In this document: piece after piece, positions 1 to 12,462 of the stretch
How positions within the stretch are numbered: the first letter of the stretch is position 1
Layout: each line of letters opens with the position of its first letter
From: Cryptomeria japonica
Taxonomy: Eukaryota; Streptophyta; Pinopsida; Cupressales; Cupressaceae
Length of the DNA: 64,000 bases
Assembly (NCBI RefSeq): GCF_030272615.1
Contig: NC_081411.1
Coordinates: 185,364,449 to 185,428,448 of the forward strand
Direction of reading: 5' to 3'
Position numbers and translations under genes: made by a program
Notes under the pieces: model-generated
The model's input: only the letters and a program-made list of their open reading frames with translations
Told to the model about the DNA's origin: nothing
Database searches by the model: none

Positions 1-78
1 TTTCAAATTGAATACTTAACCAATAATCTATTTGATGTTAAGTTTCAACATAAAGTGACTATATTTTTTTTAAATAAG

Positions 79-787
79 CAAGCAATGATAATACTTCGTG
101 TGACATTGGAATGCAACATGATAATCGTGGAACAGAACCTGTACATGAAGGTCCGGATGTGCATCCTAGTAGTGGAGGTATTCATTTGCTATTCAATTTT
201 TTTTATGTAATTATTAATACAATTAAACATCTTAAATTGAAAATTAGTGTAGTAATTAATGTAACCTTTATTGTTAATATTTTAGAGCATGTACTCGGTG
301 GTGACCAAGTGGAGCATGATCTGGGTAGACAACATCAGGAATGTGATGTTCCCCAATCAGGTAAAGAGGACCACTGTGATTCCATTAAACAAATTTAATT
401 GCAATTGGTGTATTGATTAATGTAACGTTTTGTATTTCAACTCCAAAGGATCTAGAGGGTGCTCAGCATGTCAAGGTTGAGGCTAGACAAAATGATGTGG
501 AAGATGATGTGGCCCCATCAGGTAAAGAGTGTAATGGTTGTGTTCTTTAAATTAATGAAATACTTGTAACAATAATAAAAAAATGTTTTGAATTTAACCC
601 AACCCAATTCTTTGTTATTGCAGAGGACCCCCCTTTGGTTCAACATCCTCATCCTTTGTATAGGACTAGGCATACATCAAGAGAACGAGAAGAGGGAAAA
701 ACATCCGAAGGTGGGGGAAATGATGAAGAAACCGATGTTCCACTTAGTCTTTTCATAGCTTCAAAGAAAAAACAAAGAAAGAAATGA
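79..787 (+). CDS. 3' end of an unidentified multi-exon gene
   Basis: Four exons can be read at 79-177, 286-360, 456-521 and 624-787. Each internal exon is flanked by AG and GT, all junctions are phase 1, and the three internal exon lengths (99, 75, 66) are multiples of three. The frame stays open through all four and ends at TGA 785-787, so the splicing model supports itself. Exons 2 and 3 are similar: both begin Glu after the split codon, carry acidic Gln/His-rich text and end Pro-Ser-Gly, so they look like duplicates. The last exon is charged and ends in a lysine/arginine tail (KKKQRKK) that could be a nuclear localisation signal. The 5' part lies outside the window. I do not recognise the family. 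The small duplicated exons recall the gene at 56.8-59.0 kb, but the splice phase differs. Confidence 0.5.
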
Positions 788-1020
788 TTGTACTCTACCT
801 TATTTGATAATGACTGATTTTTATGTGTTAATGAATTTAATTATGTGCTAATGAATGTTCATGAATGATATGTGTTGATGATTATTGATGAATGTTGCAT
901 TTTAATGAAAGTTAATGAATTTTATGTGTTAATGAATGTTATGTGATAATGAATGAATGTTTTATTTAAATAATGGATGAAAGAATGAATGAATGTTAGA
1001 TGTTAATGGGGAATTTAGAG
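788..1020. repeat. AATG-rich cryptic simple repeat
   Basis: Directly after the stop codon the sequence is dominated by imperfect copies of ATGTGTTAATGAATG and plain AATG units up to about 1010. It is probably slippage-generated 3' flanking DNA. No coding potential is seen. Confidence 0.6.
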
Positions 1021-2399
1021 TGATGTTAGGGGGGGGGAGGGGCCAAATGAGCTTCCACCTTCACGTGGTTGGCCATGTTAAGTAGAGAATATTAAACTAT
1101 TCTCGAAACAAAGTGAAGCTCAATAAGATGTGAAATGTTTGAAAGGTGAGAGTCCACAAATAGATGTGAAATGTTTAAGTAGGCCTCCCAATGAAGTGGA
1201 TCTCATAGACACGAAGAATCCTATATAGATAATCATTGAGAGCCCTTGAAGAAGAAAATTTGAACTTCAATGAAGCAATACATGATGGAGGAATATCTTG
1301 CAAGAGGAAATCAAAGTCATTATAGTGTCATCTAGATCTGAAATGTGGTCTACTTTTCAAAAAAGTAAAGATGCTTGATATGAATGTGTCCTAGTGGGGT
1401 GAATCTAGAAGACATATAATCCTATTGCAAAGAATCATGGAAAGTTCTAGAAGAAGCAACTTTTAATTCTGAAGTAGCAACATGTACAAGAGATGTTCTC
1501 ATTTGTAGATGGAGTATCAAGAGGAGGATCACTAGTCCATGGACCATGTCATTGTTGTTAAATACCTACGCTTTTGTTCATAGTCACTTGGTGTAGGAAT
1601 GAATTCAACGAGATAGGGTAGGAGATCCTACATAATGTAATTTTTCACTATCCCTTGTTTCGAGTACAAATGGTTCTCTGAATTTATCTTGATAATAGAA
1701 TGTCAGAGTTTAATACCATAATCCATGATGAAGACTACCAAAAATGGAAATTTATCTTAGTTCGCAATTACAAAATGCTTTTGTATAGGCCTCTCAAAGA
1801 TTAAGTACATCAAATTGAGACTTTATAAATTGAGTGTATGTATTAGCAATCTCCCAAATTGTTCAATGGTCTCAAAACCTTGTGAATTTTTATTTTTATT
1901 TTAACTCAAATATGTATGGTATAGGCATATCATTGGTTGTGTGATTTTTTTTTTCCTTAAATGCTTCTACAACCAAAAGAGACAAGTTTTAGATGAAAAT
2001 GGGGTCTTATTGGCCTTTTTGACACAATGGTAGGTTCTTTAGACTTGAAAATTACATCTGCATCAAGGAAAGTAGTTCAATCAGCATCAGCACTCATAAG
2101 AGAAAATCAACTCCTAATATATATATATATATATCAACAATCAGGCAAATAGATCAGATATGAAATTATTGTTTACTGCAGGCAATAGTAATCTTACTCC
2201 ATTTGTGGTATGCAGCATAATAGTACTCTTATGATTAATTATTCTCATATAGACATAGATAATAATATGCAATGCAATATTATACTTGATACATAACCTC
2301 CCCTACATTGGATATGAGAAATAATATTGAATATCTGATTCTTGAATTGCTACAATCAATCATGAGGGGGTTAATAGGGGAATACAAGGAGGGGAAACT
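1021..2399. other. Intergenic, nothing recognised
   Basis: AT-rich DNA with stops in all frames. A short G-run lies at 1027-1035 and an AT dinucleotide tract at 2117-2134. I see no gene, LTR end or RNA gene. Confidence 0.5.
2117..2134. repeat. (AT)9 microsatellite
   Basis: Uninterrupted AT dinucleotides, 18 bases. Confidence 0.85.
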
Positions 2400-2409
2400 G
2401 TGATGAGGT

Positions 2410-2775
2410 TCTCTTCTAAGTACACTACCCCATGGTGGATGACTGATATGTCTACCACATGTGGGCCAAGGGGGGCAAAGGTGTATCCTGCCCTTGGGCT
2501 TAGAAGGGAGGGATGCTCAGGACACCCTATTGTGGTTTCCCCATCAACCTCTACCATTGTGATTAAAGGGGTCTCAATCATAGAAGGGTGGATAAGGTAG
2601 CATGGATAGGGAGGGTAGGTACAAGTTTACCCACTAAGCACACCACCTCATATGGATGGTGGACTGCCACATGGGGCCAAGAGGGATGGTATATCCACTC
2701 TTGGGCTTAGCATGTGGATAGCTTCGGGTGCCCTATCATGTTTCTCATCCAAGCCCTATCATGGTTTAACTCCAA
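2410..2775. repeat. Diverged tandem duplication
   Basis: About 2410-2560 and 2632-2775 share a colinear series of blocks: a start CACTACCCCATGG versus CACCACCTCATATGG, then CCACATG-GGGCCAAG, then CTTGGGCTTAG, then CACCCTAT versus GCCCTATCATG. Spacing is similar but substitutions are heavy. The reading frames crossing it on either strand look fortuitous. Confidence 0.5.
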
Positions 2776-2972
2776 TTATGCATTATAGATATTGTGTAGT
2801 TCACATAAAATTGAAATAGTTATGAATATATGCTATCTAAACCTAGTTGAAATGGTTGCTCTATGAATTATACTTTCAATACTTGTCTAACATGATTGCA
2901 AGTTTTATCTTGATGAAAATGTTTTATTGATAAAAATATGAACGAGGTGAAGCACACTAGCTAGAGGAATAT

Positions 2973-4900
2973 GTGGATTGAAGAAACAAACCTATGGATA
3001 AATCCAAACATAGCAGAATCCTTGCTGCAGCTTTTGTTCTCTGTAAGCATTCAGAAAAATGTTGAATTTGTGATCTATAATTTATGTGTTTCTCAATTTG
3101 GTTGACATCTTCAAAATAGACTTAAAAACTTATTTTTAGTATTGTGTGTTATCATACTTACATTTTAATGTTCTTTAAAAAAAGAATGGTTGCAGACGGC
3201 GAAGTTCCTTGCAAATAGAAGAAGCTTGGTTTTGCTTTTGTGACTTTGTCTATTATGTTTGATTGTCAACAAAATACAGAGACATACTAAAGACAATTAT
3301 GGTTCGTGGTTGTTTTTTTAGTTGAGACCATTATTATGAATTTTATGATTTTTTTTTTAACATTGACATGGTCAAAGCCTTAACTATGCATATTGTTCTC
3401 TTCAGATTATTATCTTACCCCACCTTTTCCATTTTAATTCATTTTAGTTTGATTCAATCTTTTAGTCAAGTTTAATGATAGTTTCTATTATGCCTTTTTA
3501 ATAACAAAGATTAGATGTAGACATTTGCTTGTCCTTCTATGTTAGTGTGTTCTTACGAGGTCAATTCTTTCTTATCTCAAGAAACCTCATTGACCTAAAA
3601 ATTCTTATACTATGCTACTTACTACCACTAATATCTTAACAAAAGCACACAAACATGTAAGGTAAAACTCTCTCCAGAGAAGCCTGAGAAACACTGTAAC
3701 TAAAATGCCTTGACCTCTTGGCAAGCATTCAATATTTAAAAGTCTTAAATCCTGTCCAAATCATAGGATAGACATTCAAATCCTGAGATCATTAATTCCC
3801 CTAATAAATGGATCCATGGTAGAAGCCTATAGAAAATGTGTTCCACAACACAAAGGAAGATTCAAATTCAATTTTGACATTGCTCCAAAGGACAACCTAG
3901 GTATTGCAGGAAGTGGAGGACTCATTATGGATAGTGAATGTAAAGCCCTTCACATTATTAAGCTTTAGCCCTCCACTTTGGCATTAGGGGACTAGAGATA
4001 GAAGAACGCTCACTCCTTGTGATCAAAGGAATGCAAAAGAAGGGAGTGACCAGTAGGAGGTTATATAATATTAGAACAGTATCAGTGCTAAGCATAGACA
4101 TAACTTTTGCACATTGTTATGAATAGGCAAAAATGGCAAACAAACCAGCGGAACTCCTCGTCTCCAGAGGAACCCTTCAAAGCAATCAAATAATTTACTA
4201 ACGTCATTACAAAACTATCCAAAAGCAAACAATGGATTTCACTTATAAGATGAATAATTTCAATAATTTGAGCGAACAACCGTCTGACATCCCATGTTTA
4301 AACCTTTCCCGCTAGCATGCAAATATGTAAACTAAGCTCTAAGGACCAAGAAAATAAACAACAATAAGCAATCTATTCTATACAATAGAAAACTAGGATC
4401 ATATAGAACCTATGTTTTTGTTCTAATTAATCAGCCTTGAACAAATAAAAGAATGTGATAACATAGAACCTATTGTTTTATGCTCAGAAATGACAGTGGA
4501 ATTCAACTTGCAATACCGTTATTTCTAGAGTTTACAAAAATTCTTCCTGACTTGTTTAGATTTTGATGTTCATGAAATATGTAGGGTTGGGTGTTGTTAA
4601 TAGTACAAGCATATTTTCCTTCACTAAAGCCTTTGGCATGTGACATGGGAAGTGCATACAAAGCTGGGATTTGCAAGCAGGTGGAAGGTGGACAAACTAT
4701 AATACTCTACATTGGTCTGTATGTCATGGCTCTTGGTGTTGGAGACATTAAGGGCTCTTTGCCTATTCATGGGGTAGAACAATTCAATGAGAATGATGGA
4801 AAAGAGAGAAAGTTGATATCAAATTTCTTCAACTAGTTTTTGTACAGTATAAGCATTGCACTTGTATTAGCTCTCTTTCTATCATATACACTATATGCAA
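2973..4900 (+). pseudogene. NRT1/PTR family (NPF) transporter pseudogene
   Basis: NPF proteins are 12-helix proton-coupled plasma-membrane or tonoplast transporters of nitrate, peptides or hormones. Two pieces survive. At 2973-3042 the frame reads VD*RNKPMDKSKHSR followed by ILAAAFVL and a GT donor, the typical N-terminal exon with its Trp turned into TGA (2979-2981). At 4585-4900 the frame reads VQAYFPSLKP, then GLYVMALGVGDIKGSLP, then EQFNENDGKERK and FFN*F. These match the conserved block of helices 3-4, again with a Trp codon turned into TAG (4834-4836). A TAG at 4582-4584 precedes this piece. The second half of the protein and the exon after the first are missing. A LINE RNase H remnant lies between the two pieces. 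Surviving length is about a fifth of a normal NPF. Confidence 0.8.
3858..4203 (+). mobile_element. Degraded LINE (L1-type) RNase H domain
   Basis: The first frame reads RRFKFNFDIAPKDNLGIAGSGG then LIMDSECKAL, which fits the start of a plant LINE RNase H (FNFDGAS..GN.G.AG.GG..RD). After a stop the frame shifts and reads ALHFGIRGLEIEERSLLVIK, then GMQKKGVTSRRLYNI, then DITFAHCYE*AKMANKPAEL. This corresponds to the middle and end of the domain. At least two stops and one frameshift are present. It is a small 3' fragment without reverse transcriptase, apparently lying inside the NPF pseudogene. Confidence 0.7.
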
Positions 4901-6518
4901 AATTAACTTGTTGTCTCAGATCAAATAACAGTTTGTTTGCATGATGACATTTCATAATGTACAATAATGGATTTATGCTTTCATCAGGCTTTAATTATTA
5001 GCCACTTTTCTACAAAACCTTCTTTCTGCAATCATTGACATATTTTTAATGTTTATTGTAAAATTTACATAATGTGGCAAAGTTTTATTTACAGTTGTTA
5101 TACTTATTCTATACACATCCTTTTATAATTAATTTTTTAAGTTGTATATATATTTGCATCCCACCTCGCCCCCTTTGTCATCCCCCTATCATCCCCAAAC
5201 TTAAGCCCTTGGTATGTTAAGATATGAAAGCTCACAATAGTTTCTTTTGATATGTTAATCGAGGAAAAACCTACAATATATAGCTTCCAAGATTCCAAAT
5301 CCATGAGGATCATGAAGAGGTAGAAAACCAAAAAAGGAAATTGCTTATCCAAGTTTCCAAATTTGTGACAAGGAAAAAGTAGAATCTCAATCAAAGAAAG
5401 AGAATGTGCAACTCATTATCTTATTCTACCTAAGTAAAAATATTACCTAATTAAGCTTTTTAATAGTGGAGTATCACACTAAGGATAAAACATATCCAAG
5501 GTAAATAAAATAGTACATTGATACGCTTCTTTGGTTGCTCTAAAAGTGGTGCCTTATGAATTATGTTCTTGGATACTAAAGTTTCCAAATTCTACGCACT
5601 CTTGATAGCTTCTCGTAGAGATTGTGATTCGAAGGCTTTAACCAAACCTTTCAATGGTTTCTGTTGATGTGTTTTTTATGCACTATGCAACACAAAATAA
5701 AATACTAAGTATTCTATCCTCTTGAACAAAATCCTCCCAAGTGCTAAACTATGTGATCAAATGGGATGACTCCAAGATTCCAATAGTTAGGTCTTGACTT
5801 TATATTGTAGATAGACTCAATGATTGTGATGTGATATCTGCTGGAATCACAAGGGGGACTTACGTTGCTTGGGTCAAGACCTATCCATTCTCATGTTTCA
5901 TGACTGATTTACACTCCATGATTTAGATCGTCCTTGAGCAACATCTCGACTTAGCCAAATTTTGTTTTTTGTACCCTAATTCTTTAATTTTGACCCCTTA
6001 CTAGCATTGCCTTAGGTTTTATTGGAATTCTTGCTTCTCTAGCATGGGCACATTTCTAGGGTTCATTCGCACAAATTGCTCTTGATGAGCAAGCTAGTAT
6101 CATGACCATGACTTAAACAAAATTTTAACTTAGTCAAATTATCTCCTCCAAACTTCTATGAGTTCATCGCCTTCATTCTTCATCATTTTGATGTCTTTTG
6201 GACATTGGAAGGTAATTCTTGACCACCATACCTCAATCTTGATCTATGCTACAATAAAACCCTACAACCTAGTCATGTTTACAATTGAGATCTTGGTGAC
6301 TTGATCACTTAATACAGCTTAATCATGCAGGTCTCATCTAACTCCGACTCCAACACTTAAGCAAATCAACCCTAGCAACCAAGTCAAGTACTTTGGGAAA
6401 TATCTTGCAACTTGACAACATGGGTAACGATGGAGGAATTGATTTCCACCTGCCAAACAAATTTCACGAATACGATTCCTTATATAAAACTTATATTGTG
6501 AAAATTCTAATTAGTGAA
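4901..6518. other. Intergenic, nothing recognised
   Basis: AT-rich, all frames closed apart from short chance runs. I found no LTR ends, repeats or RNA genes. Confidence 0.5.
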
Positions 6519-8690
6519 CTAATGTTCAGAACGTACGTATTGAGCTGAAAGCAGTAATACCTGAGCCGTGCTAGTGATAAGGAAGTTGATGTCCTTTGTG
6601 AGCAACAAAGTTTGAAGCAATTTTGTATTGGACTTCTCATTATCCTTAGCATTAACCTCAGAAAGTTCCTTCAAACGGAGGTACTGTGTTTCTAGGACAT
6701 CCCCGATCATGGCCTTTAAACTGTCTTTTGTTATAATTGTCCAGTCTGAAAAGGATTTCAATTCTCCATTGCCCATGACTTCACTAGAGATCATAGCATG
6801 ATCGAAAGACTGATCCATGCCCAAAAAGTTTTTCAAAGAACACTTGAGCTTCATAGTTATCACCACTACAAAAACGATACTTACCCACCAGTTCTGTTGC
6901 CAATGAACTGCAAAATTTGCCAATATAAATTACCTGCATGCTATTGGATGTTGCTTGGAGATCAGCTAGTATTCTCATCAGCGCTTGCCGGTCTTCCTCC
7001 TGATAATTCTTGTCAAATATAATAACGACAGTATTCCCTACCTAGATATCAGATGGATAGAAAACTCCTCCACTGACGTCCATAAAATACCATTTGTTGT
7101 CGAAGAAATCTAAGGTTCCCCGCTCTATCTCTTTGTCAATCCGCGACTTCTGCAACATGACAAAGGTCAACATTCTTCCATAGTTAATCCTCATATGTTT
7201 CTAGAAACATTTTTTTACTGTTATTAGTGGATGTATTGATATATGTTTCAAATTTCAATGGTCGCCTGATAAGTAGAAATAACTTGGAAGAACAGCGATA
7301 GAAGGGAAATCATATATGATTTATAATGTCATGTAGCATTCGTTTTAACTATCTAAATTTGCAAAACCATGTTAAAAGTAGTTTTAAATGTGGTTTTTAT
7401 GCTCGATCAATACCACCTATGTACATCTACCCTAATTAAAGAGGTCTTATATCAGTTCGAGCATGAAAAGTTAAGAATACAGTATAAGAGCAGAAGCAAG
7501 CACAAATGCATTACAAGTGAAACATTACAGACAATAGGAGAAATACAGTTAAATTTTTTTTGACAAAAAGCTTACGTGGGATTCAGAAGAAGGTATAGAA
7601 CGAGGCATGATACGAGGCCCTCCTGTTGAAGCTGTGAAGTGAAAAGTTTTGTCCTCACTCTTCATTTGATTCCATGTATTCTGCAGATTTGGGCTGTCAT
7701 GAATGTCTATGAATGTCAGGCTCTGTATGTTACTAAGACTTCTTAAACAGTTTCCCTTCAGTACTTTACAGTTCGACATGATCAATTCTTTTAACGCTGG
7801 GAGCCGGCTCAGTCGAATAGATGCCTCATCCAATTTGTCATATGAACTCAGATTTAACTTTTCTAGATACTGGAGTTTGTGCATTTGCTTTGGCAGGCTT
7901 AGAAGGCTTCTATAACCATGAAAATATTATCTGGCAGCGAGATCAGGCCGATGCAATCCATTAAAATGAGCTTTACCACATGAGTTTTGATGTGCCGGAT
8001 GAATCCTTCTGATATTTCTGCTATAGTGGAGCACCAACTCAAGGACACAGTCTTCTGCACCAAACGTTTTTGTCCGACATTTTTTGGAAGATCTTTTAGT
8101 CGCTTGCATGACTCAACATTAAGCTTCTCCAGAGATAATTCTTGGTACTCTTCAGGCAGATCCAACAAATGAGTGCACGATCTTAAATTCAACACCCGCA
8201 ATGTTCAAAGTTCAGAAAAGCTCTTAGGAAGCTTTTCAATGCTTCTGCAATATGACAAATCAATTTCCTTCACGCAGGTTAGCAAATTCATACTATCGGG
8301 AAGATGTTTTAGCTTCCTGCAGAAGGACAAGTTGACTTTCTCCAGGTTGCTCATCCATCCAAAATTCGATGGCAACTCTGTCAATTCTTCACAGTGGCTG
8401 AGATCCAATATCTTCAAACATTTGAGATTTCCAAAACTTTTAGGCAAATTAGCAATTTGCTACACTTTCTTATAACTATTTTCTCCACAGCATGCAATTC
8501 GGCAGAGCTCAGTGATAGATTTTCCATATCATTGCCTCCTAGATTCAACTCTATAAGCTTACATTCTTTGGGAAGAAGATTACAGTTAATTTAAATCACT
8601 GTAATGTTCCAAATTTAATGCAGTTGACTTCACCATCCTGAGAGTTGTTGGAACTTGAAAGGAGAAGAATGGAGTTGATCCAAAATATGG
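6519..8690 (-). pseudogene. TIR-NBS-LRR-type resistance gene pseudogene, LRR and C-terminal part
   Basis: Reading down from 8690, the frame encodes plant-type leucine-rich repeats, for example SFGNLKCLKILDLSHCEELT, then LEKVNLSFCRKLKHLPDSM, then MRVLNLRSCTHLLDLPEE and LEKLNLSSYDKLDEASI. The cysteine-rich C-x-x-L/LP pattern is typical of TIR-NBS-LRR immune receptors. Lesions: TGA at 8202-8204 (probably from CGA), a frameshift near 7925, and TAG at 7042-7044 (probably from CAG). A GT donor near 7576 and an AG acceptor near 7155 define an intron. The following exon reads KEIERGTLDFFDNKWYFMDV and then VVIIFDKNYQEEDRQALMR, a C-terminal extension I cannot name. A last exon ends at 6519. The TIR and NB-ARC parts should lie at higher coordinates, but there a copia LTR starts at 8768, so the 5' half was lost or displaced. 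Confidence 0.75.
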
Positions 8691-8767
8691 ATGAGAAAAT
8701 AATTTATTTTGGTTTAAATAGTATATTCCAAGTTTTTGGTTTTAAACAGTATATTCGAAGTTGTTTA

Positions 8768-9275
8768 TGTTGGAATGTGAAGTCCAAATTGGACTCTTAG
8801 CTAGTAGTGGTTGAGTCATCATGGCTATCTTAGCTAGCAATGGTTGTGTCATCATGGATTGTCCACTAGTGTGCCGCTAAGTGCTCGCCGTTAGGTGACA
8901 CGCCGAAGGCGTCTTGCCGGGAGGAGCAAAATTCTTTGAGACTTACTATAAATAGAAAGTTTTGTTAATAAACTTTCTATAAATAGTAATTTCGACATGT
9001 GTTTTACATGTATTTGTGTGAGTCATACTTACTATATTTAGTAAGTTGTCTTCAAGTATGACTCTGCAACTTAGTTGTTTTAGGTTGGTCGAAGTCATGT
9101 TTTGATTTCCAGTTTTGAGATTGTTGTAACTCTATAATTCCTGAGAATCAATACGAAAGATAAAATTTGCCCGTGGTTTTTTACTGGTATATTTTTACCA
9201 AGTTTTTCCACGTAAATCTATGTTATATGCTATTGTTCTTCTTTGAAAAAATTTTGCACTTGTTATTTTCTCACA
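8768..9275 (+). repeat. 5' LTR of a truncated copia element
   Basis: Starts TGTTGGAATG and ends TTCTCACA, immediately before a primer-binding site. It contains CTATAAATAG TATA-like boxes near 8949 and 8975 and a long U3/R/U5-like layout. No matching 3' LTR was seen in the window. Confidence 0.75.
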
Positions 9276-9277
9276 AT

Positions 9278-9289
9278 TGGTATCAAAGC
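9278..9289 (+). other. Primer-binding site, initiator-Met tRNA type
   Basis: TGGTATCAAAGC, two bases after the LTR end. This is the usual plant copia primer site with one A for G. Confidence 0.85.
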
Positions 9290-9331
9290 ATATGTTATTT
9301 GTGTAGAAGTTGTTTGTTTTAGAAGTGAGCA

Positions 9332-10392
9332 ATGGCTGGAAATAGTGTTACCAAATTTGAGGTACATAAGTTTGATGGTTCAAATTTCGCTCTATGGAAG
9401 CTTAAGATTCAAGCTTTGTTGGTGAAGGATGGATGTGACAGAGCTCTTAAAGGAGTATCATCAAAACCTGCAAATATGAGCATGAGAGATTGAAATACCA
9501 TAGATAGCATGGATAGAGAAACAATCCAATTATCTCTAGTAGATTCATTTTTGTTCAATGTTGCAGAGGAGAAATTTTCTCTTGACTTGTGGAATAAGCT
9601 TGCAAAGTTGTATGAGATGAAGTCATTAGCAAACAAAATTCTTCTAAGGAGATAGTTGTATAATTTGAGGATGTGCGACAATTCATCTGTCATAGATCAT
9701 CCAAACGATTTCAACACACTCACAAGCAAGTTGGCTTCAGTGGGTGTGAAAATCGATGAAGAAGATAAGGCAGTAATATTACTTTTCTCCTTGCTAGATA
9801 ATTGGGATCAGTTGTTTATTGCTCTCAGTAATTCTGCACCTAGTGGGAAGTTGGTCTTTGAGGATGTGGTGGTTGCTTTAATCTCTGAAGATTCAAGGTA
9901 GAAGACATCTTAGGGATCTTCTTCTAATGAAGCCCTTGTTGCAACTGGCAGAACTCTAGAAAGAACAAATACTGAGTGTGGACGAACCAAGTCCAAATCA
10001 AAGGGGCGGAAAAGGGTGAAATGCTGGAACTATGGCAAGAATGGACATGTCAAGAAGGATTGCACACTGCTAAAGAAACCAAGGATAATCCTAGTACACC
10101 AACATCTGAGGCAACCACTATTGAAGTTCAGACACCATTGGAAGATGGAGAGGTATTAACTGCTAATTTGAGAAGTTCTTTACTTCATGTTTGGATTCTT
10201 GATTCTGGTGCTTCCTTTCATATGAGACCACACAAAGATTGGTTTTCTACTTATCGGTCTTATGATAATGGTATGGTCTACATGGAAAATGACAACCCAT
10301 GTGACGTTGTTGGTGAAGGAGAGGTAATAATCAAGATGTTTGATGGAGTAATTAGAACTATTAAGCATGTTAGGCATGTACCCAGTAGTTAG
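9332..10392 (+). pseudogene. Copia gag and protease remnant
   Basis: The gag starts at ATG 9332 (MAGNSVTKFEVHKFDGSNFA, then LWKLKIQALLVKDG), typical of copia capsid polyproteins. In-frame stops interrupt it after SMRD (near 9492), after LLRR (near 9654) and near 9900. A zinc knuckle near 10015-10065 reads CWNYGKNGHVKKDC, with the second Cys replaced by Tyr. The protease region reads VWILDSGASFHMRPHKDWF, keeping the Asp-Ser-Gly active-site triad. Similarity ends at about 10392; integrase, reverse transcriptase and RNase H are absent. Confidence 0.8.
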
Positions 10393-12462
10393 TAGTTAGA
10401 ACTATTAAGATGTTTGATGGAGTAGTTAGTTGTTAGAACTATTAAGCATGTTAGGCATGAAGGTGATAGTCACCCAGATGAATTTGGGTTTTTTTCCTAG
10501 TGGGTTGTGGAGTTTTCTTTAGAAATGTTTTTTCCCCTAGGGTTTGCAATGGAATAGCCTTTCAAATTTTCTATTTATGGTTGGGTGTTTTACCTCTCAA
10601 CCTAGTTGGGGGCTTTGTGTTTTTTTTTGTTGATAGGGAAAACCTTTTGTCAACTATCATTTTTTTTGTGGGGGTTTAGGTGTTGCTTTGGGGTTTGTTG
10701 GCTCCCTATTATTCTAGTGTAGGGGCTATATTGTTGCTCCTTTTTTGGCTTCTGCCTTGACACATAGGTGTGTTGGACCTCTAAAGCCCCATCCTATTAT
10801 GGAGATTCTCTTTTGGTTTTATTCGAGCCCTCTTCCTTTGGGGCTCAATGGCAAGGTTTACTGAGAGCTATCTATTATTGTTCCTATCCCCTTCTTGCCC
10901 TTCTTGTTTGATAGGTTGTATAGGGATGGAGCTCTCTCCCCTCTTTTGGTGACTCTATTTCTTACCCTTGATGTAGTTTTTTGCCTTCATCTATGGAATC
11001 TTGTAGAGTGTTTATTTGACAATGGTTGCTAGTGGGTGGCACATGTTGTGTCCTTTTTTAGCAGTTTCTTGGTTATGCATTACCTTTCCCCATGGGGTTG
11101 TGTGGCCTATACAAGTGATGGTCAAGTTGCTTGCCTATTTTGGCCCCCATTGTGGTTTGTGATCCCTACTTTGGTTGTTGCAAGAGTTGCTTGGTTCCTA
11201 CTAAGGCTTTATTATCTCCCTGGTGATGATCTATCACTTATGTTCTACTTGTTTGAAAAGGGTCCAAAGAATTTTTTTCAGTGCCCATATCCTGATGTTG
11301 ATGGGTTCTAAGTGCTCTAAAGGTTCATCTCTTCTCAAAGGCCCTATGGAGGTAGCTCTTTTCTAGGTGTTTAGTTCTCTTGTTCTTCTTTGTTGTGTTT
11401 ATGGGAACTTGTGGGCTCCTATGGATAAATGAGATGTTGTGGATGCTGACATCCTCTATGGAGTAGGTTATCTTGTTGTGTTGAGTGATACAACTAACTA
11501 TGGACCTATTGAGGTTAACAAGATGTCTTGTTAATAGGACTTTCTACTAAGAAAAGGTTCATGGATGCCTTTCAAAACTCTTTGGGCTTTTCTATTCTAG
11601 TCAATTCCTTGGTTGTCCTTTTTTGTGGTTTGTTGTAATGGCTAGGTCAACCTATTGTAACAAGGTTTATGGACACATTTCAAAACACTTTGGAATATTT
11701 CATGCCTCACCATCCCTTGGTCTATGTTTTGCTAGATGGTTTAGAAAAAAGGTTGCATAAAGCCTTTCAAAACCTGATATTAGTTTTTTGTTTCCTTGGC
11801 TACTTTGTTTCCAGTGCAACAGTCCTTTTCAAGAAGATGGTTTGGTGTTACTTCCTGATTCCCTCTATTCTAATTATTTGATTTTATTGGGGTGGGACCC
11901 ATGCTCCCACTAATTTTTTTCTTCAGTCAAGAGAATCTTATCAAAAATAGTTTTTTCCTTTTTTGGTCTTGTTGTCTTAGTGGTCTCGCTACTTGTGAGT
12001 TCCTCCCTTTTGTGTGCCTTCGTAGTAGTCATGTAGTGGTTTTGGCCTCTCTTAATTTTATCTAATTAGAACATTTTAGAAAAAAGTCATGAAAAACAAG
12101 AAATAAATTTGCCAAAATTCAACAATTTCATAGTTGATTTTAAAGAAGAACTCACTTCAAACATTGTAGATCTAGCTTCTAGTGTCTAAATCAAGAAAAG
12201 TAAAGATCTGATTAGACTTTCTCTGGTTCAATTAACTCAATGATGAGCTTAAAATTTCTCCAAAAAGATTCAAATGACCTATAACTAACAAGTCAAAGTA
12301 TGAAACTCACTAAAAACTAGTATTTTCTCCATAATTCTTTTATTCTCTAGGTCATCCAAGGAAGAAAGAGAAGATAATACTCATGTTGGACAATGATAGC
12401 TATACACTCCTAGATTTCCTAAAAAAATTATAACCCACAACTCACTATGAGCTCTAATACAA
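10393..12462. other. Unassigned repeat-like DNA between copia fragments
   Basis: 10480-12060 is strikingly G/T-rich on the plus strand with many short T and G runs. It ends in CTAATTAGAACATTTTAG and A-runs near 12085, which recalls the long 3' untranslated region of a plant L1-type LINE. That is a guess. 12062-12462 is probably internal DNA of the minus-strand element whose LTR starts at 12463. No coherent coding frame was found. Confidence 0.35.

Noticed and set aside
2360-2600. Overlapping open frames on both strands (about 66-73 codons).
   Set aside because: They lie in a duplicated low-complexity segment, match no family, and mirror each other as expected of chance openness.
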